From Haloarchaeobius amylolyticus (lineage in GTDB: Archaea > Halobacteriota > Halobacteria > Halobacteriales > Natrialbaceae), in contig NZ_JANHDH010000003.1 of the NCBI RefSeq assembly GCF_026616195.1, positions 310,001 to 374,000 on the forward strand: a stretch of 64,000 bases of DNA, given 5' to 3'. The position numbers were made by a program, and so were the translations under genes. Below, one piece after another: positions 1 to 8,465 of this stretch. Numbering within the stretch: position 1 is the stretch's first letter; every line of letters starts with the position of its first letter. Below the pieces are notes generated by a model. It saw only the letters and a list, made by a program, of their open reading frames with translations. It was not told the origin of the DNA and did no database searches.

Positions 1-739
1 CCTGGATGGCGTTGCTCCCCTCCTCGGGCGCCTTCCCGGCGTGGGCCGACGTGCCCTCGATCTCGACGTCGACGTGGCACATCGCCAGGGGACGCTCGAT
101 GCCCGCGACGACCTCGCCGGTCGGGTGGTCGAGGCCGACGTGGACCGCGAACAGGTAGTCGATGTCCTCGCAGTACTCGCTCTTCGCCATGGGTGCGCCA
201 CCGCCGGATATCTCCTCGGCGGGCTGGAAGAACACGACGAGGCGACCCGAGAAGTCGCTCTCCTTCACGGCTTCGAGGGTCGCCAGCCCCCACGTCATGT
301 GGGAGTCGTGCCCGCAGGCGTGCATGGTCTCGCCAGTCTCGGACCGGAAACCTTCGTCGCTCGGGACGTGGCCCTCGTCTCCCGATTCCTCGATGTACAG
401 CCCGTCGATGTCGACGCGCAGGCCGACCGTCGGCCCCTCGCCGCGGTCGAGGACCGCGACGGCGCCCGTCGTACCGCCCCGCAGGTCCTCGAGGATGTCG
501 GGATCGGCCCCCCTGTCGAGGGCGCGCTGGAACCACTCGGTCAGTTCGTCCTCCGGCGGGACGGCCATCCGGTCGGCCGGGTCGTACGCCTCTGCCCCGA
601 CGGCGAGTTCGTCGACCCCGATGGCCCGTATCTCCTCGACGAGGCGGGCGGTGGTCCAGAACTCGCACCAGCCGGGTTCCGGGTAGCGATGCAGGTCACG
701 GCGAAGCGCCGCTAATCGGTCTCGCACGGCATCTGCCAT
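1..739 (-). CDS. M20 family amidohydrolase, AbgA-like (3' end beyond window)
   Basis: The N-terminal 246 residues are present; the C-terminus runs off the left edge. Translation from the ATG at 739 gives an M20/AbgA-type protein. It has an HRYPEPGWCEFWT opening, a DRMAVPPEDELTEWF segment, the metal-binding stretches GLRVDIDGL and MHACGHDSHM, then FFQPAEE with the catalytic Glu, and HVGLDHPTG. The opening and the RM..P segment match E. coli AbgA (p-aminobenzoyl-glutamate hydrolase) better than HipO-type aminoacylases. The family cleaves N-acyl or amide bonds of amino acids with two divalent metals in the cytoplasm. It is divergent from the hydroxyacid dehydrogenase at 927, and the 187-nt spacer holds two dyads. 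The actual substrate is not readable from sequence. Confidence 0.88.
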   Translation of the reverse strand, partial: MADAVRDRLAALRRDLHRYPEPGWCEFWTTARLVEEIRAIGVDELAVGAEAYDPADRMAVPPEDELTEWFQRALDRGADPDILEDLRGGTTGAVAVLDRGEGPTVGLRVDIDGLYIEESGDEGHVPSDEGFRSETGETMHACGHDSHMTWGLATLEAVKESDFSGRLVVFFQPAEEISGGGAPMAKSEYCEDIDYLFAVHVGLDHPTGEVVAGIERPLAMCHVDVEIEGTSAHAGKAPEEGSNAIQ

Positions 740-768
740 GTGTCGACGTAACAACCTCCAGGCACTTA

Positions 769-786
769 ACGGTAAACGGTTTCCGT
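769..786. promoter_or_regulatory. imperfect 18-bp dyad in divergent promoter region
   Basis: This stretch matches its own reverse complement at 14 of 18 positions (outer arms ACGG/CCGT around AAACGGTTT). It lies just upstream of the M20 start at 739. It may be an operator, but no regulator is assigned. Confidence 0.3.
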
Positions 787-812
787 GGACAGCGGTTACA
801 CAAAAGGACTAA

Positions 813-826
813 GGTGTGGCCACACC
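813..826. promoter_or_regulatory. perfect 14-bp palindrome GGTGTGGCCACACC
   Basis: This exact dyad lies between the divergent M20 amidohydrolase (start 739) and the D-2-hydroxyacid dehydrogenase (start 927), about 100 nt upstream of the latter. Perfect palindromes of this length in a divergent spacer are usual for dimeric regulators. The nearest candidate regulator in the window is the IclR protein at 8466-9275, but its own flanking palindromes have a different sequence. Confidence 0.4.
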
Positions 827-926
827 ATCGTCTCCGATAGACGCACACCGGTGGAGCGACACGTGTGCCGGACGCAGCGTTGTGCGACCCGGACCCACCG
901 ACGCCGCCGGTGCCGACCACCCATCC

Positions 927-1898
927 ATGACAGAGACAGATATCGTCGTCCTCCGCGAGGGGACGGAAGGGCTCTCGATGGAATCGTACGCAGACGCGCT
1001 CCGTGACCGGCTGCCTGCCGACCGGACGGTCACGCTGGCGCGCACGCCGAAGCAGGAACGCGAACTCGTCCCCGAGGCGCGCGTCGTCACCGGCATCACG
1101 GTCGAGGAGGACCTGCTCGACCGGGCCGAACAGCTCGAACTGTTCGCCTGCACCTTCGCCGGCACCGACCACGTCCCGATGGACACGCTGGCCGAGTACG
1201 GCGTCGCGGTCACCAACGCCGGCGGCATCCACGCGCCCGGCATCGCCGAGCAGGCCATCGGCAACATGCTCACCTTCGCCCGCCGGCTCCACGAGGGCTG
1301 GCGGCGCAAGCAGCACTCGGAGTGGCGCCACTTCCAGTCCACCGAGTTCACCGACAGCACCGTGACCGTCATCGGCCTCGGCTCCATCGGGCAGGCCGTC
1401 GTCCAGCGCCTGCAGGGCTTCGAGGTCGACACCATCGGCATCCGGTACACGCCCTCGAAGGGCGGGCCGACCGACGAGGTCCTCGGGTTCGACAGCGACG
1501 ACGTCCACGACGCGCTCGCCCGCAGCGACTACGTGGTCGTCGCCTGTCCCCTGAACGACCTGACCCGTGGCCTCATCGGCGAGGACGAGTTCGCGACGAT
1601 GCAGACCGACGCCGTACTCGTCAACACGGCCCGCGGCGGCATCGTCGACACCGACGCGCTCGTCTCTGCCCTGCGCTCGAACAAGATCCGCGGGGCGGCA
1701 CTGGACGTGACCGAGCCCGAACCCCTGCCGGCGGACCACCCGCTCTGGGGACTGGAGAACTGCCTCATCACGCCCCACACCGGCGGCCACACGCCGAAGC
1801 ACTGGGACCGACTCGCCGACATCGTCGCGGAGAACCTCGACCGCCTCGACGAGGGCGAGGAGCTCCAGAACCAGGTTCTCGCGCCCGACTCGGGGTGA
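927..1898 (+). CDS. D-isomer specific 2-hydroxyacid dehydrogenase
   Basis: This 323-aa cytoplasmic NAD(P)-dependent oxidoreductase interconverts 2-oxoacids and D-2-hydroxyacids. It has the split substrate domain at both ends and a central Rossmann domain with VIGLGSIGQ (GxGxxG). The catalytic Arg lies in NTARGG, the Glu in the DVTEPEPLP segment, and the His in ITPHTGG. Length is normal for the family. An upstream in-frame start at 816 would add 37 residues with no family similarity, so the ATG at 927 was chosen. Its stop lies 3 nt before the next start, so it is probably co-transcribed with the FAD/Fe-S dehydrogenase, and both act on hydroxyacid/oxoacid pairs. Substrate specificity (glycerate, lactate, phosphoglycerate-like) cannot be decided here. 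Confidence 0.92.
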   Translation: MTETDIVVLREGTEGLSMESYADALRDRLPADRTVTLARTPKQERELVPEARVVTGITVEEDLLDRAEQLELFACTFAGTDHVPMDTLAEYGVAVTNAGGIHAPGIAEQAIGNMLTFARRLHEGWRRKQHSEWRHFQSTEFTDSTVTVIGLGSIGQAVVQRLQGFEVDTIGIRYTPSKGGPTDEVLGFDSDDVHDALARSDYVVVACPLNDLTRGLIGEDEFATMQTDAVLVNTARGGIVDTDALVSALRSNKIRGAALDVTEPEPLPADHPLWGLENCLITPHTGGHTPKHWDRLADIVAENLDRLDEGEELQNQVLAPDSG

Positions 1899-1901
1899 GC
1901 G

Positions 1902-4900
1902 ATGGCGGCGCAGGACCCGGCCGACGACCCGCGTGCTGACTACGAGTACACCGGGGGCGAGGTCGAACGGCCCGGACTCGTCGCCGACCTCGAAGCCCGC
2001 GTCGAGGGCGACGTACGCTTCGACGAGTACTCCCGCCAGCTCTACGCGACCGACGCCTCCGCCTACGAGGTGCTGCCCATCGGCGTCGTCATGCCGAAGT
2101 CGACCGCGGACGTGGCGAGCGTCGTCTCGTACTGCGCCGACCGCGAGATTCCCGTGCTTCCCCGCGGTGGCGGCACGAGCCTCGCCGGGCAGGCCGTCAA
2201 CGAGGCGGTCGTCCTCGACCTCTCGCGGTACATGGATTCGGTCGACTCGGTCGACCCCGAGGGCTCGGAGGCGACCGCCCAGGCCGGCGCCATCCTCGCC
2301 GACCTGAACGCCGCGGCCGCCGAGCACGGCCTGACGTTCGGCCCGGACCCGGCCGCCGGCGACCGCAGCGTCCTGGGTGGCGCCATCGGGAACAACTCGA
2401 CCGGCGCACACTCGCTGGTGTACGGGAAGACGGACCACTACGTGGAGTCGGCAGAGGTCGTCCTCACGGACGGGACCGTCCACCGCTTCGGTGAGGTCCC
2501 GGTCGACGAACTCCGCGAGAAGGCCGACCCAGAGAGCGACGCGTGGGGTCCGGACGGGCCGCCGAGTCCCATCCTCCCCCGTATCTACGCCGAGGTCGTC
2601 CGCATCCTCGACGAGGAGGCCGACGAGGTCAAGGCCCGGTACCCCGACCTGAAGCGCAACGTCTCGGGCTACAACCTCGACATGCTGGTCGACGAGGCGC
2701 GGGGCGAACGCCCGACCGCCGACGGCTCGGGTGTCGACCCCGACTGCGAGGCGGGAACGGTCAACCTCGCCCGGCTGCTCGCCGGGAGCGAGGGTACCCT
2801 CGCGGTCGTCACCGAGGCGACCGTCTCGCTGGAGCCGATTCCGGAGACGAAGGCGGTCGCGCTGCTCACCTACGAGGACGTCTTCGACGCGGCCGCCGAC
2901 GTGGCACCCATCCTCGAACACGGCCCGGCCGCGGTCGAACTCATCGACGACGTGCTCATCGACCTCGCGCGCGACACGTCCGAGTTCCACGACGTGGCCG
3001 CCTCGCTCCCGGACGGGACCCGGGGCGCCCTGCTCGTGGAGTTCTACGCCGACTCCGACGAGCACGGCCGCCAGCAGGTCGCCGACCTGCTCGAAGCCCG
3101 GGTGCCCAGCGTGGAGCCCGAGGCGACACCCTCCGAGGGGGTCGAGCAGGCAGCCGACGCCCGTGCCTTCGACGCGCTCGAGGCCCACGACGACGAGGCC
3201 CGCGCCGGCCTCTGGAAGATGCGCAAGGCCGCCGCGCCCATCCTGCTCTCGCGGACGACCGACGAGAAGCACATCTCCTTCATCGAGGACTGCGGGGTCC
3301 CGGCCGACCAGCTCCCTGGGTACGTCGAGCGCTTCCGCGAGGTCATCGACGAACACGACGCGCGGACGAGCTTCTACGCCCACGCCGGCCCCGGCGTCCT
3401 CCACGTCCGGCCCCTCGTGAACACGAAGACGGTCGAGGGGCTGGAGTCCTTCGAGACCATCGCCGACGAGATCACCGACTTCGTCGTCGAGGCCGGGGGG
3501 TCGGTCTCGGGCGAGCACGGGGACGGCCGCGCCCGCACCCAGTGGAACCGGAAACTGTACGGCGACCGGCTCTGGCACACGTTCCAGGACCTCAAGACCG
3601 CCTTCGACCCGGACTGGTTGCTCAACCCGGGACAGGTCGTCGGCCGCGATGACGAGGACGCCCCGGACCGCGCCAGCACCGCCCGGATGACCGAGAACCT
3701 CCGGTTCGACCCCGATTACGAGTTCGACCCGGACCTCGACCCCGAGTTGGCGTGGGACACCGAGAACGGCTTCCAGGGGATGGCCGAACTCTGCCACGGC
3801 TGTGCCGGCTGCCGGGGCAAGCAGGACACCCGCGGTGGCGTGATGTGTCCGACCTACCGCGCCGCCGAGGAGGAGAGCCTCTCCACCCGCGGCCGGGCGA
3901 ACATGCTCCGGCAGGCGATGAGTGGCGACCTCCCGGCCGACGCCGAGGACACCGCGTTCATGCGCGAGGTGATGGACCTCTGCGTGGGCTGCAAGGGCTG
4001 CAAGCACGACTGCCCGAGCGAGGTCGACATGGCGAAGCTCAAGGCCGAGGTCGAACACGCCCACCACCAGGAAGAGGGCGCGAGCCTCCGGGACCGGCTG
4101 TTCGCCGAGGTCGACCGACTCAACCGGCTCGGGTCGGCGCTCGCCCCGGTCTCGAACTGGGCGCAGCAGCTCCCCGGAGCCGACCTCGTCAGCGAGAAGG
4201 TCCTGGGAATCGCCAGCGAGCGCGACCTGCCGACGTTCCACCGCAAGTCGCTCGAGGACTGGTTCGAGAATCGGGGCGGCTGTCGCGTCGCCGAGGCGGA
4301 CGCCGACCGCAAGGTCCTGCTGTTCCCCGATACCTACACGAACTACAACCACCCCGCCGCCGGAAAGGCCGCGGTTCGCGTCCTCGAAGCCGCGGGAATC
4401 CACGTCGCCATCCCGGACGACGTGACCTCGACCGGCCGCCCCGCCCATTCGAAGGGCTTCCTCGACCGCTCCAGAGAGCGCGCCGCGACGAACGTCTCCG
4501 CGCTCGCCCCGAAGGTCGAGGCCGGCTGGGACGTGGTGCTGGTCGAACCCTCGGACGCCGTGATGTTCCAATCGGACTACCGCGACCTGCTCGGAGCCGG
4601 CGACGGCCGTGTCTCGGAGGCGGCACTCGATGCGGTCGCCGGCAACACCTACGGCGTCATGGAGTACCTCGATACCGAGCGACTCGTTGCCGACCTGTCG
4701 ACCGCGGCACCCGACGAGCACCTGACCTACCACGGCCACTGCCACCAGAAGGCGACCCGCAAAGACCACCACGCCGTCGGCGTCCTGCGCCGGGCCGGCT
4801 ACCAGGTCGACCCCCTCGACTCCGGCTGCTGTGGCATGGCCGGCTCCTTCGGCTACGAGGCCGAGCACTACTCGATGAGCAAGGCCATCGGCGAACTCCT

Positions 4901-5042
4901 CTTCGAGCAGGTCGACGAGAGCGAGGGCGACACCGTCGTCGCGCCCGGCGCGTCCTGTCGGACCCAGCTCGAATCCCGCGACGAGGGCGCCCCGGAGCCG
5001 CCACACCCGGTCGAGAAGTTGGCCGAGGCGGTCACCCAGTAG
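1902..5042 (+). CDS. fused FAD/Fe-S D-lactate or glycolate-type dehydrogenase
   Basis: This 1046-aa fusion joins GlcD-like and GlcF-like parts. An FAD-binding PCMH domain spans about residues 50-200 (PRGGGTSLAGQA and GGAIGNNSTGAHS are typical flavin-contacting motifs). An FAD-oxidase C-terminal domain follows at about 290-590 with SGEHGDGRAR. Next come ferredoxin-like cysteine clusters (CHGCAGCRGKQ and CVGCKGCKHDCPSE), and a C-terminal CCG domain carries GHCHQKATRK and CCGMAGSFGYE. Such proteins oxidise D-2-hydroxyacids and pass electrons through Fe-S clusters to the respiratory chain, probably as peripheral membrane proteins. It is adjacent to a D-2-hydroxyacid dehydrogenase with a 3-nt gap, consistent with one operon. 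The donor could be D-lactate, glycolate or another hydroxyacid. Confidence 0.92.
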   Translation: MAAQDPADDPRADYEYTGGEVERPGLVADLEARVEGDVRFDEYSRQLYATDASAYEVLPIGVVMPKSTADVASVVSYCADREIPVLPRGGGTSLAGQAVNEAVVLDLSRYMDSVDSVDPEGSEATAQAGAILADLNAAAAEHGLTFGPDPAAGDRSVLGGAIGNNSTGAHSLVYGKTDHYVESAEVVLTDGTVHRFGEVPVDELREKADPESDAWGPDGPPSPILPRIYAEVVRILDEEADEVKARYPDLKRNVSGYNLDMLVDEARGERPTADGSGVDPDCEAGTVNLARLLAGSEGTLAVVTEATVSLEPIPETKAVALLTYEDVFDAAADVAPILEHGPAAVELIDDVLIDLARDTSEFHDVAASLPDGTRGALLVEFYADSDEHGRQQVADLLEARVPSVEPEATPSEGVEQAADARAFDALEAHDDEARAGLWKMRKAAAPILLSRTTDEKHISFIEDCGVPADQLPGYVERFREVIDEHDARTSFYAHAGPGVLHVRPLVNTKTVEGLESFETIADEITDFVVEAGGSVSGEHGDGRARTQWNRKLYGDRLWHTFQDLKTAFDPDWLLNPGQVVGRDDEDAPDRASTARMTENLRFDPDYEFDPDLDPELAWDTENGFQGMAELCHGCAGCRGKQDTRGGVMCPTYRAAEEESLSTRGRANMLRQAMSGDLPADAEDTAFMREVMDLCVGCKGCKHDCPSEVDMAKLKAEVEHAHHQEEGASLRDRLFAEVDRLNRLGSALAPVSNWAQQLPGADLVSEKVLGIASERDLPTFHRKSLEDWFENRGGCRVAEADADRKVLLFPDTYTNYNHPAAGKAAVRVLEAAGIHVAIPDDVTSTGRPAHSKGFLDRSRERAATNVSALAPKVEAGWDVVLVEPSDAVMFQSDYRDLLGAGDGRVSEAALDAVAGNTYGVMEYLDTERLVADLSTAAPDEHLTYHGHCHQKATRKDHHAVGVLRRAGYQVDPLDSGCCGMAGSFGYEAEHYSMSKAIGELLFEQVDESEGDTVVAPGASCRTQLESRDEGAPEPPHPVEKLAEAVTQ

Positions 5043-5090
5043 CGTACTCGACGACGCAGCAGTTCTTCTCGAAAAAAGATCCGCCCGACC
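5043..5090. terminator. short convergent intergenic spacer with T/A tract
   Basis: The 48-nt gap separates the converging dehydrogenase and gdh genes. It contains a C/T-rich tract and an A6 run (T-rich on the minus strand) around 5070-5080. This suits archaeal oligo-T termination, but no strong hairpin was seen. Confidence 0.3.
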
Positions 5091-6413
5091 TCAGGGCCAG
5101 AGGCCCCGGGTCTCCTTCGCACCGCCGATGCGGGAGAGCGCGACCGCGTAGGCCGCGTCGCGCCACGTCAGGTCGGCTTCGTCGACGTGCTCGCGGACCG
5201 CACCCCACGCGTCAAGCATCTCCTGCTCCAGTTCCTCGTGGACGCGTTCGAGCGACCACTGCCGGCGGTTGATGTCCTGGAGCCACTCGAAGTACGAGAC
5301 GGTCACCCCGCCCGCGTTCGCGAGGATGTCCGGGATGACGGGGATGCCGCGTTCCTCGAGGATGGTGTCGGCGGCGAACGTCGTCGGGCCGTTCGCGCCC
5401 TCGACGACCATCTCTGCGGAGATATCGTCGACGTTCTCGGCCGTGATGACCTCGCCGACCGCAGCCGGGACGAGGATGTCCACGTCGAGTTCGAGCAACT
5501 CGGCGTTCGTCATGGTCTGGGGCGCGTCGTAACCCGAGACCATGCCGGGGCGCTCGTCGTGGCCCTCCACGTCACGCGTGTCGAGACCGTCGGGGTCGTA
5601 GATCGCGCCGTCGACGTCCGAGACGGCGACGATGTCGGCACCCCAGTCGTCGAGCAGGCGGGCCGCGTTCGCGCCGACCGACCCGAAGCCCTGCACCGCG
5701 ACCGTGGTGTCCTCGATGTCCCAGTCGTAGTAGTCGATGGCTTCACGGGTGACGATGGCGACGGACCGGCCCGGCGCCTCCTCGCGACCGTACGAACCGC
5801 CGATGACCGGCGGCTTCCCGGTGACCACACCGGGCGTCGTCTCGCCCTGCTGCATCGAGTAGGCGTCCATGAACCACGCCATCTCCTGCGGGCCGGTGCC
5901 CATGTCGGGTGCGGGTACGTCCTTCTTCGGCCCGACCACGTCGCGCAGCTCCTCGGCGAACCGGCGGGTCAAGCGTTCGCGCTCCTCCTCGGAGAGCGTC
6001 TTCGGGTCGACCGCGACGCCACCTTTGGCACCGCCGAACGGGAGGTCCATCACGGCGCACTTCCACGTCATCCACATCGAGAGGCCGATACACTCGTCGG
6101 CGGTCACCTCGGGGTGGAACCGCAGGCCGCCCTTGTACGGCCCCCGCACGTCGTCGTGCTGGGCGCGGTAACCAGTGAAGACCTCCAGCGAGCCGTCGTC
6201 CCGCCGGAGCGGGACCGACACCTGCTGGAGCCGGGTCGGGTGTTTCAGCCGCGTGACGACGCCGGGGTCGACGTCGACGTGTGCGGCCGCGCGTTCGAGC
6301 TGCCGGCGGGCCGTCGCCAGGGCGGACTCCGATTCTGTCCCGTCGCCGTCCGCGACGGGCTCGCCCTCGCGCGCATCCGAGTCGTCGGAATCCGGGGTGC
6401 TCGCGCCTGCCAT
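5091..6413 (-). CDS. gdh: glutamate dehydrogenase (Glu/Leu/Phe/Val family)
   Basis: This 440-aa enzyme reversibly deaminates glutamate to 2-oxoglutarate and ammonia with NAD(P). The substrate-site stretch [11 protein letters not shown] is present, and the catalytic Lys lies in PFGGAKGG. The nucleotide domain has VQGFGSVG, and ANGPTT is a conserved C-terminal motif. Length is normal (about 420-450). The ATG at 6413 lies 2 nt after the stop of the upstream M24 gene. An in-frame GTG at 6419 would overlap that stop as GTGA, so translation coupling is likely either way. A low-complexity acidic N-terminus of about 30 residues is haloarchaeal style. Its pairing with a DoeA-like hydrolase suggests that amino groups from the hydrolysed compound feed into glutamate metabolism; this is inference. 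Cofactor preference was not assigned. Confidence 0.95.
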   Translation of the reverse strand: MAGASTPDSDDSDAREGEPVADGDGTESESALATARRQLERAAAHVDVDPGVVTRLKHPTRLQQVSVPLRRDDGSLEVFTGYRAQHDDVRGPYKGGLRFHPEVTADECIGLSMWMTWKCAVMDLPFGGAKGGVAVDPKTLSEEERERLTRRFAEELRDVVGPKKDVPAPDMGTGPQEMAWFMDAYSMQQGETTPGVVTGKPPVIGGSYGREEAPGRSVAIVTREAIDYYDWDIEDTTVAVQGFGSVGANAARLLDDWGADIVAVSDVDGAIYDPDGLDTRDVEGHDERPGMVSGYDAPQTMTNAELLELDVDILVPAAVGEVITAENVDDISAEMVVEGANGPTTFAADTILEERGIPVIPDILANAGGVTVSYFEWLQDINRRQWSLERVHEELEQEMLDAWGAVREHVDEADLTWRDAAYAVALSRIGGAKETRGLWP

Positions 6414-6415
6414 CG

Positions 6416-7594
6416 TCACGCGGTGAACAGCCGCCGCGGGAAGTCGGCCAGCGGCTCGGCCCCGTTCGATGTCACGACGAACGTCTCGCTCAGCTCGACG
6501 CCGAAGTCGTCGAACCAGAGCCCGGGGATGGTGTGGAAGGTCATGTTCTCCTCCAGCACCGTCTCGTCACCCGGGCGCAGGCTCGCGGTGTGCTCGCCCC
6601 AGTCCGGCGGGTAGCCCAGGCCCATGGAGTAGCCGATGCGGTCCTCCTTCTCCAGGCCGTACTTGGCGATGGTGTCGCGCCACGCCTTCTCGACCGATTC
6701 GGCGGTCACGCCGGGTTCGACCGCGTCGAGTGCGGCGTTGATACCTTCGACGACGATCTCGGCGCGCTCTTGCATCTCCTGCGGTGGCTCGCCCACGTAG
6801 GTCGTCCGGGCGAGCGGGGAGTGGTAGCGGTGCCGACAGCCCGACAGCTCGATGATGACCGGGTCGCCGTTGCGGAACTCCTGGTCGGTCCAGGTCAGGT
6901 GCGGCGTCCCGGTGTGGTCGCCCGAGGGCATCAGCGGGACGATGGAGGGGTAGTCGCCGCCGTAGTCGGCGGTCCCGTCGATGAGCGCCGAGTAGATGGC
7001 TTCGGCCGCCTCGTACTCGGGGACGCCCTCCTCGATGGCGTCGAGGCCGGCCTGCATCGCGTTCTCGGAGATGCGTGCCGCCTCGCGCATGTACTCGATC
7101 TCCGCGTCGGTCTTCTTGATGCGGATCCAGTTCACCAGCAGCGTGGTGTCCTCGAACTCCGCCTCGGGCAGGTTCTTCTGGAGGCGCGTGTACGACTTCG
7201 CGGTGAAGTAGTAGGCGTCCATCTCCAGGCCGATGCGACCGTCGGCGACGCCGAGGTCCTCCAGTACGGTCGCCACGAAGTCCATCGGGTGCAGGTCGTG
7301 GGGCGACTGGACGTGGTCGTCGCTGTAGGGCCGGATGCTCTCCTCGGAGAGCGTCGTCGTGGCGCGACAGCCGTTCGCGTCCATGTCGCGGCCGACCCAG
7401 ACCGGCTCGTCACGGTCCTGCGTGATGACGACGCCCTGGTGGACGTAGAACGACCAACCGTCGTAGCCCGTGAGGTAGTTCATGTTCGCCGGGTCGCTGA
7501 CGAACACGGCATCCAGTCCCTCCTCCGCCATGCGCTCTTTGGTCCGCTCGATTCGCCTGTCGTACTCGCTGCTGTCGAATACGGCTCTGGACAT
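6416..7594 (-). CDS. M24-family protein, DoeA/EutD (ectoine hydrolase)-like
   Basis: This 392-aa creatinase/aminopeptidase-fold protein has an N-terminal creatinase-like domain (about 1-155) with [16 protein letters not shown] and a C-terminal pita-bread domain (about 160-390). Normal M24 metal ligands are absent. The D-x(n)-D region reads [18 protein letters not shown] (247-264), and the usual GHGIG is replaced by [16 protein letters not shown] (321-336). From memory, these two signatures and the length match ectoine hydrolase DoeA/EutD, which opens the ectoine ring without the classical dimetal site. It overlaps or abuts gdh in one operon. A T-rich TATA element (7638-7646) sits about 45 nt upstream, and GAGAGG precedes the ATG. 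Xaa-Pro dipeptidase-like activity is the alternative, but the missing ligands argue against it. Confidence 0.75.
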   Translation of the reverse strand: MSRAVFDSSEYDRRIERTKERMAEEGLDAVFVSDPANMNYLTGYDGWSFYVHQGVVITQDRDEPVWVGRDMDANGCRATTTLSEESIRPYSDDHVQSPHDLHPMDFVATVLEDLGVADGRIGLEMDAYYFTAKSYTRLQKNLPEAEFEDTTLLVNWIRIKKTDAEIEYMREAARISENAMQAGLDAIEEGVPEYEAAEAIYSALIDGTADYGGDYPSIVPLMPSGDHTGTPHLTWTDQEFRNGDPVIIELSGCRHRYHSPLARTTYVGEPPQEMQERAEIVVEGINAALDAVEPGVTAESVEKAWRDTIAKYGLEKEDRIGYSMGLGYPPDWGEHTASLRPGDETVLEENMTFHTIPGLWFDDFGVELSETFVVTSNGAEPLADFPRRLFTA

Positions 7595-7650
7595 TCGAAC
7601 CTCTCGTCTGGAACATTCGTAAATACACTGTAAATAGTTTTTTATAGATT
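7595..7650 (-). promoter_or_regulatory. promoter of the M24-gdh operon
   Basis: On the minus strand a TATA-like tract TATAAAAAA (7638-7646) lies about 45 nt before the ATG at 7594. A GAGAGG Shine-Dalgarno-like stretch lies within 15 nt of the start. This predicts a short 5' leader rather than a leaderless mRNA. Confidence 0.5.
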
Positions 7651-7800
7651 AACGATACGTGTGGGCGGGCGCCGGTGTGGTTCTCGAGAGAGTCCGACCA
7701 GACACCGCAGTCGCTCGCCCAGTTGGCGGCTGCGCTCGAAGAACGGGACGTTCGTATCGACACGGGTAGCGGAGAACGATTATTATATTCAGAAAGTTAG
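7648..7800 (+). pseudogene. possible 3' remnant of a haloarchaeal gene
   Basis: The frame from 7648 reads as halophile-style protein (CGRAPVWFSRESDQTPQSLA..., then EERDVRIDTG) to a TAG at 7798-7800. It has no start codon and is preceded by a stop at 7645. Composition changes abruptly to A+T-rich DNA right after about 7770. It looks like the tail of a truncated gene, but the family was not recognised. Chance coding-like sequence cannot be excluded. Confidence 0.3.
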
Positions 7801-8206
7801 GATTAGACAGTATGAAATCTGGTACGAGTTGATCGGCGTTGGGCGAGTACTGTTCGGAAATCCTGAGAGGTATTTCGTCAATGACTCCATTAAATTCGAA
7901 TTCATGGTACGAAATCGGATTCAAGTCGAGATAAGAGAAGCTCTGACGGATTTTCCTAAAAATTCCCTATCGGTGGGTCGACTGTTCCACCACAGATTCT
8001 GGATATCCTGGGAGCGCTAAATCTGGTTTCGAGTCATTATCGGTTCTAAAGGCACAGATGAGACGAATGCAGTCGGTCCAGAAGACTAGATTCTATTCCG
8101 GTATAGACGACACTGGATCCACTCGTCTAGCCGGCATGTACTATTGAGAGCTAGAGTTATTCTATGTCAGTACTTGGTCAAGTGCACATCTGACCACAAC
8201 CACGTG

Positions 8207-8231
8207 TGTTACACGAATATCGCTGTAACAC
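8207..8231. repeat. TGTTACAC-N9-TGTAACAC element, copy 1
   Basis: A 25-nt inverted-repeat element with arms TGTTAC/GTAACA. It shares 20 of 25 positions with a second element at 27368-27392 in the same orientation. Both are followed within about 12 nt by GGCTCAC and then ATTC. No gene starts directly after it. It may be a regulator site or a remnant of a small mobile element. Confidence 0.5.
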
Positions 8232-8312
8232 TTCTCTGGCTCACCCATTCATGCCAAAGCCAACAACGAGGCCACATGCCCGACCAGACGGCTGCTATCG
8301 CGTCCCTCCTGC

Positions 8313-8329
8313 GTTTGTGAGCGCCAAAT
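8313..8329. promoter_or_regulatory. GTTTGG-N5-CCAAAC-type palindrome, degenerate copy
   Basis: The sequence GTTTGTGAGCGCCAAAT differs at two positions from the perfect copy at 8449-8465. It lies about 140 nt further from the IclR gene's 3' end. See the copies at 8449-8465 and 9306-9322. Confidence 0.45.
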
Positions 8330-8448
8330 ACCGGCAAGCGCGGTGTGCTTTCGTCGACAGGTTCGGTGGCAGCCACGAGCCGATTCACGCAACTTTCACC
8401 CACTCACACCATCGTTCCTGACGGTTCGGGGGATTTCACCGCGCATCT

Positions 8449-8465
8449 GTTTGGGAGCGCCAAAC
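8449..8465. promoter_or_regulatory. perfect GTTTGG-N5-CCAAAC palindrome abutting iclR stop
   Basis: GTTTGGGAGCGCCAAAC has perfect 6-bp arms and directly adjoins the IclR stop codon (8466-8468, minus strand). With the matching copy upstream of the same gene it brackets the IclR coding region. It is a likely IclR binding site or a vestige of a lost target promoter. Confidence 0.55.

Larger units (their letters stand above)
7801..8465. other. A+T-rich gene-poor stretch with dispersed regulatory-like motifs
   Basis: About 660 nt with clearly lower G+C than its surroundings. Open frames here (for example 7661-8020 on plus) show no halophilic composition, no motif and no ribosome signal. The stretch contains the TGTTACAC-type element at 8207-8231 and two copies of a GTTTGG/CCAAAC palindrome at 8313-8329 and 8449-8465. 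It probably represents degraded or transferred DNA. Confidence 0.5.

Noticed and set aside
696-5006. 1436-codon open frame on the minus strand
   Set aside because: It runs antisense to two well-supported dehydrogenase genes. High G+C with codon bias leaves the opposite frame open, and the translation is Arg/Val/Gly-rich with no motif.
5091-6413. Strict ectoine catabolic operon including gdh
   Set aside because: Only a DoeA-like gene is present. The known partners doeB, doeC and doeD were not found in the window, so the pathway name was not applied.
7661-8020. 119-codon plus-strand frame in the A+T-rich block
   Set aside because: Composition changes midway, there is no promoter or family signature, and it crosses the end of a better-looking coding remnant in another frame.
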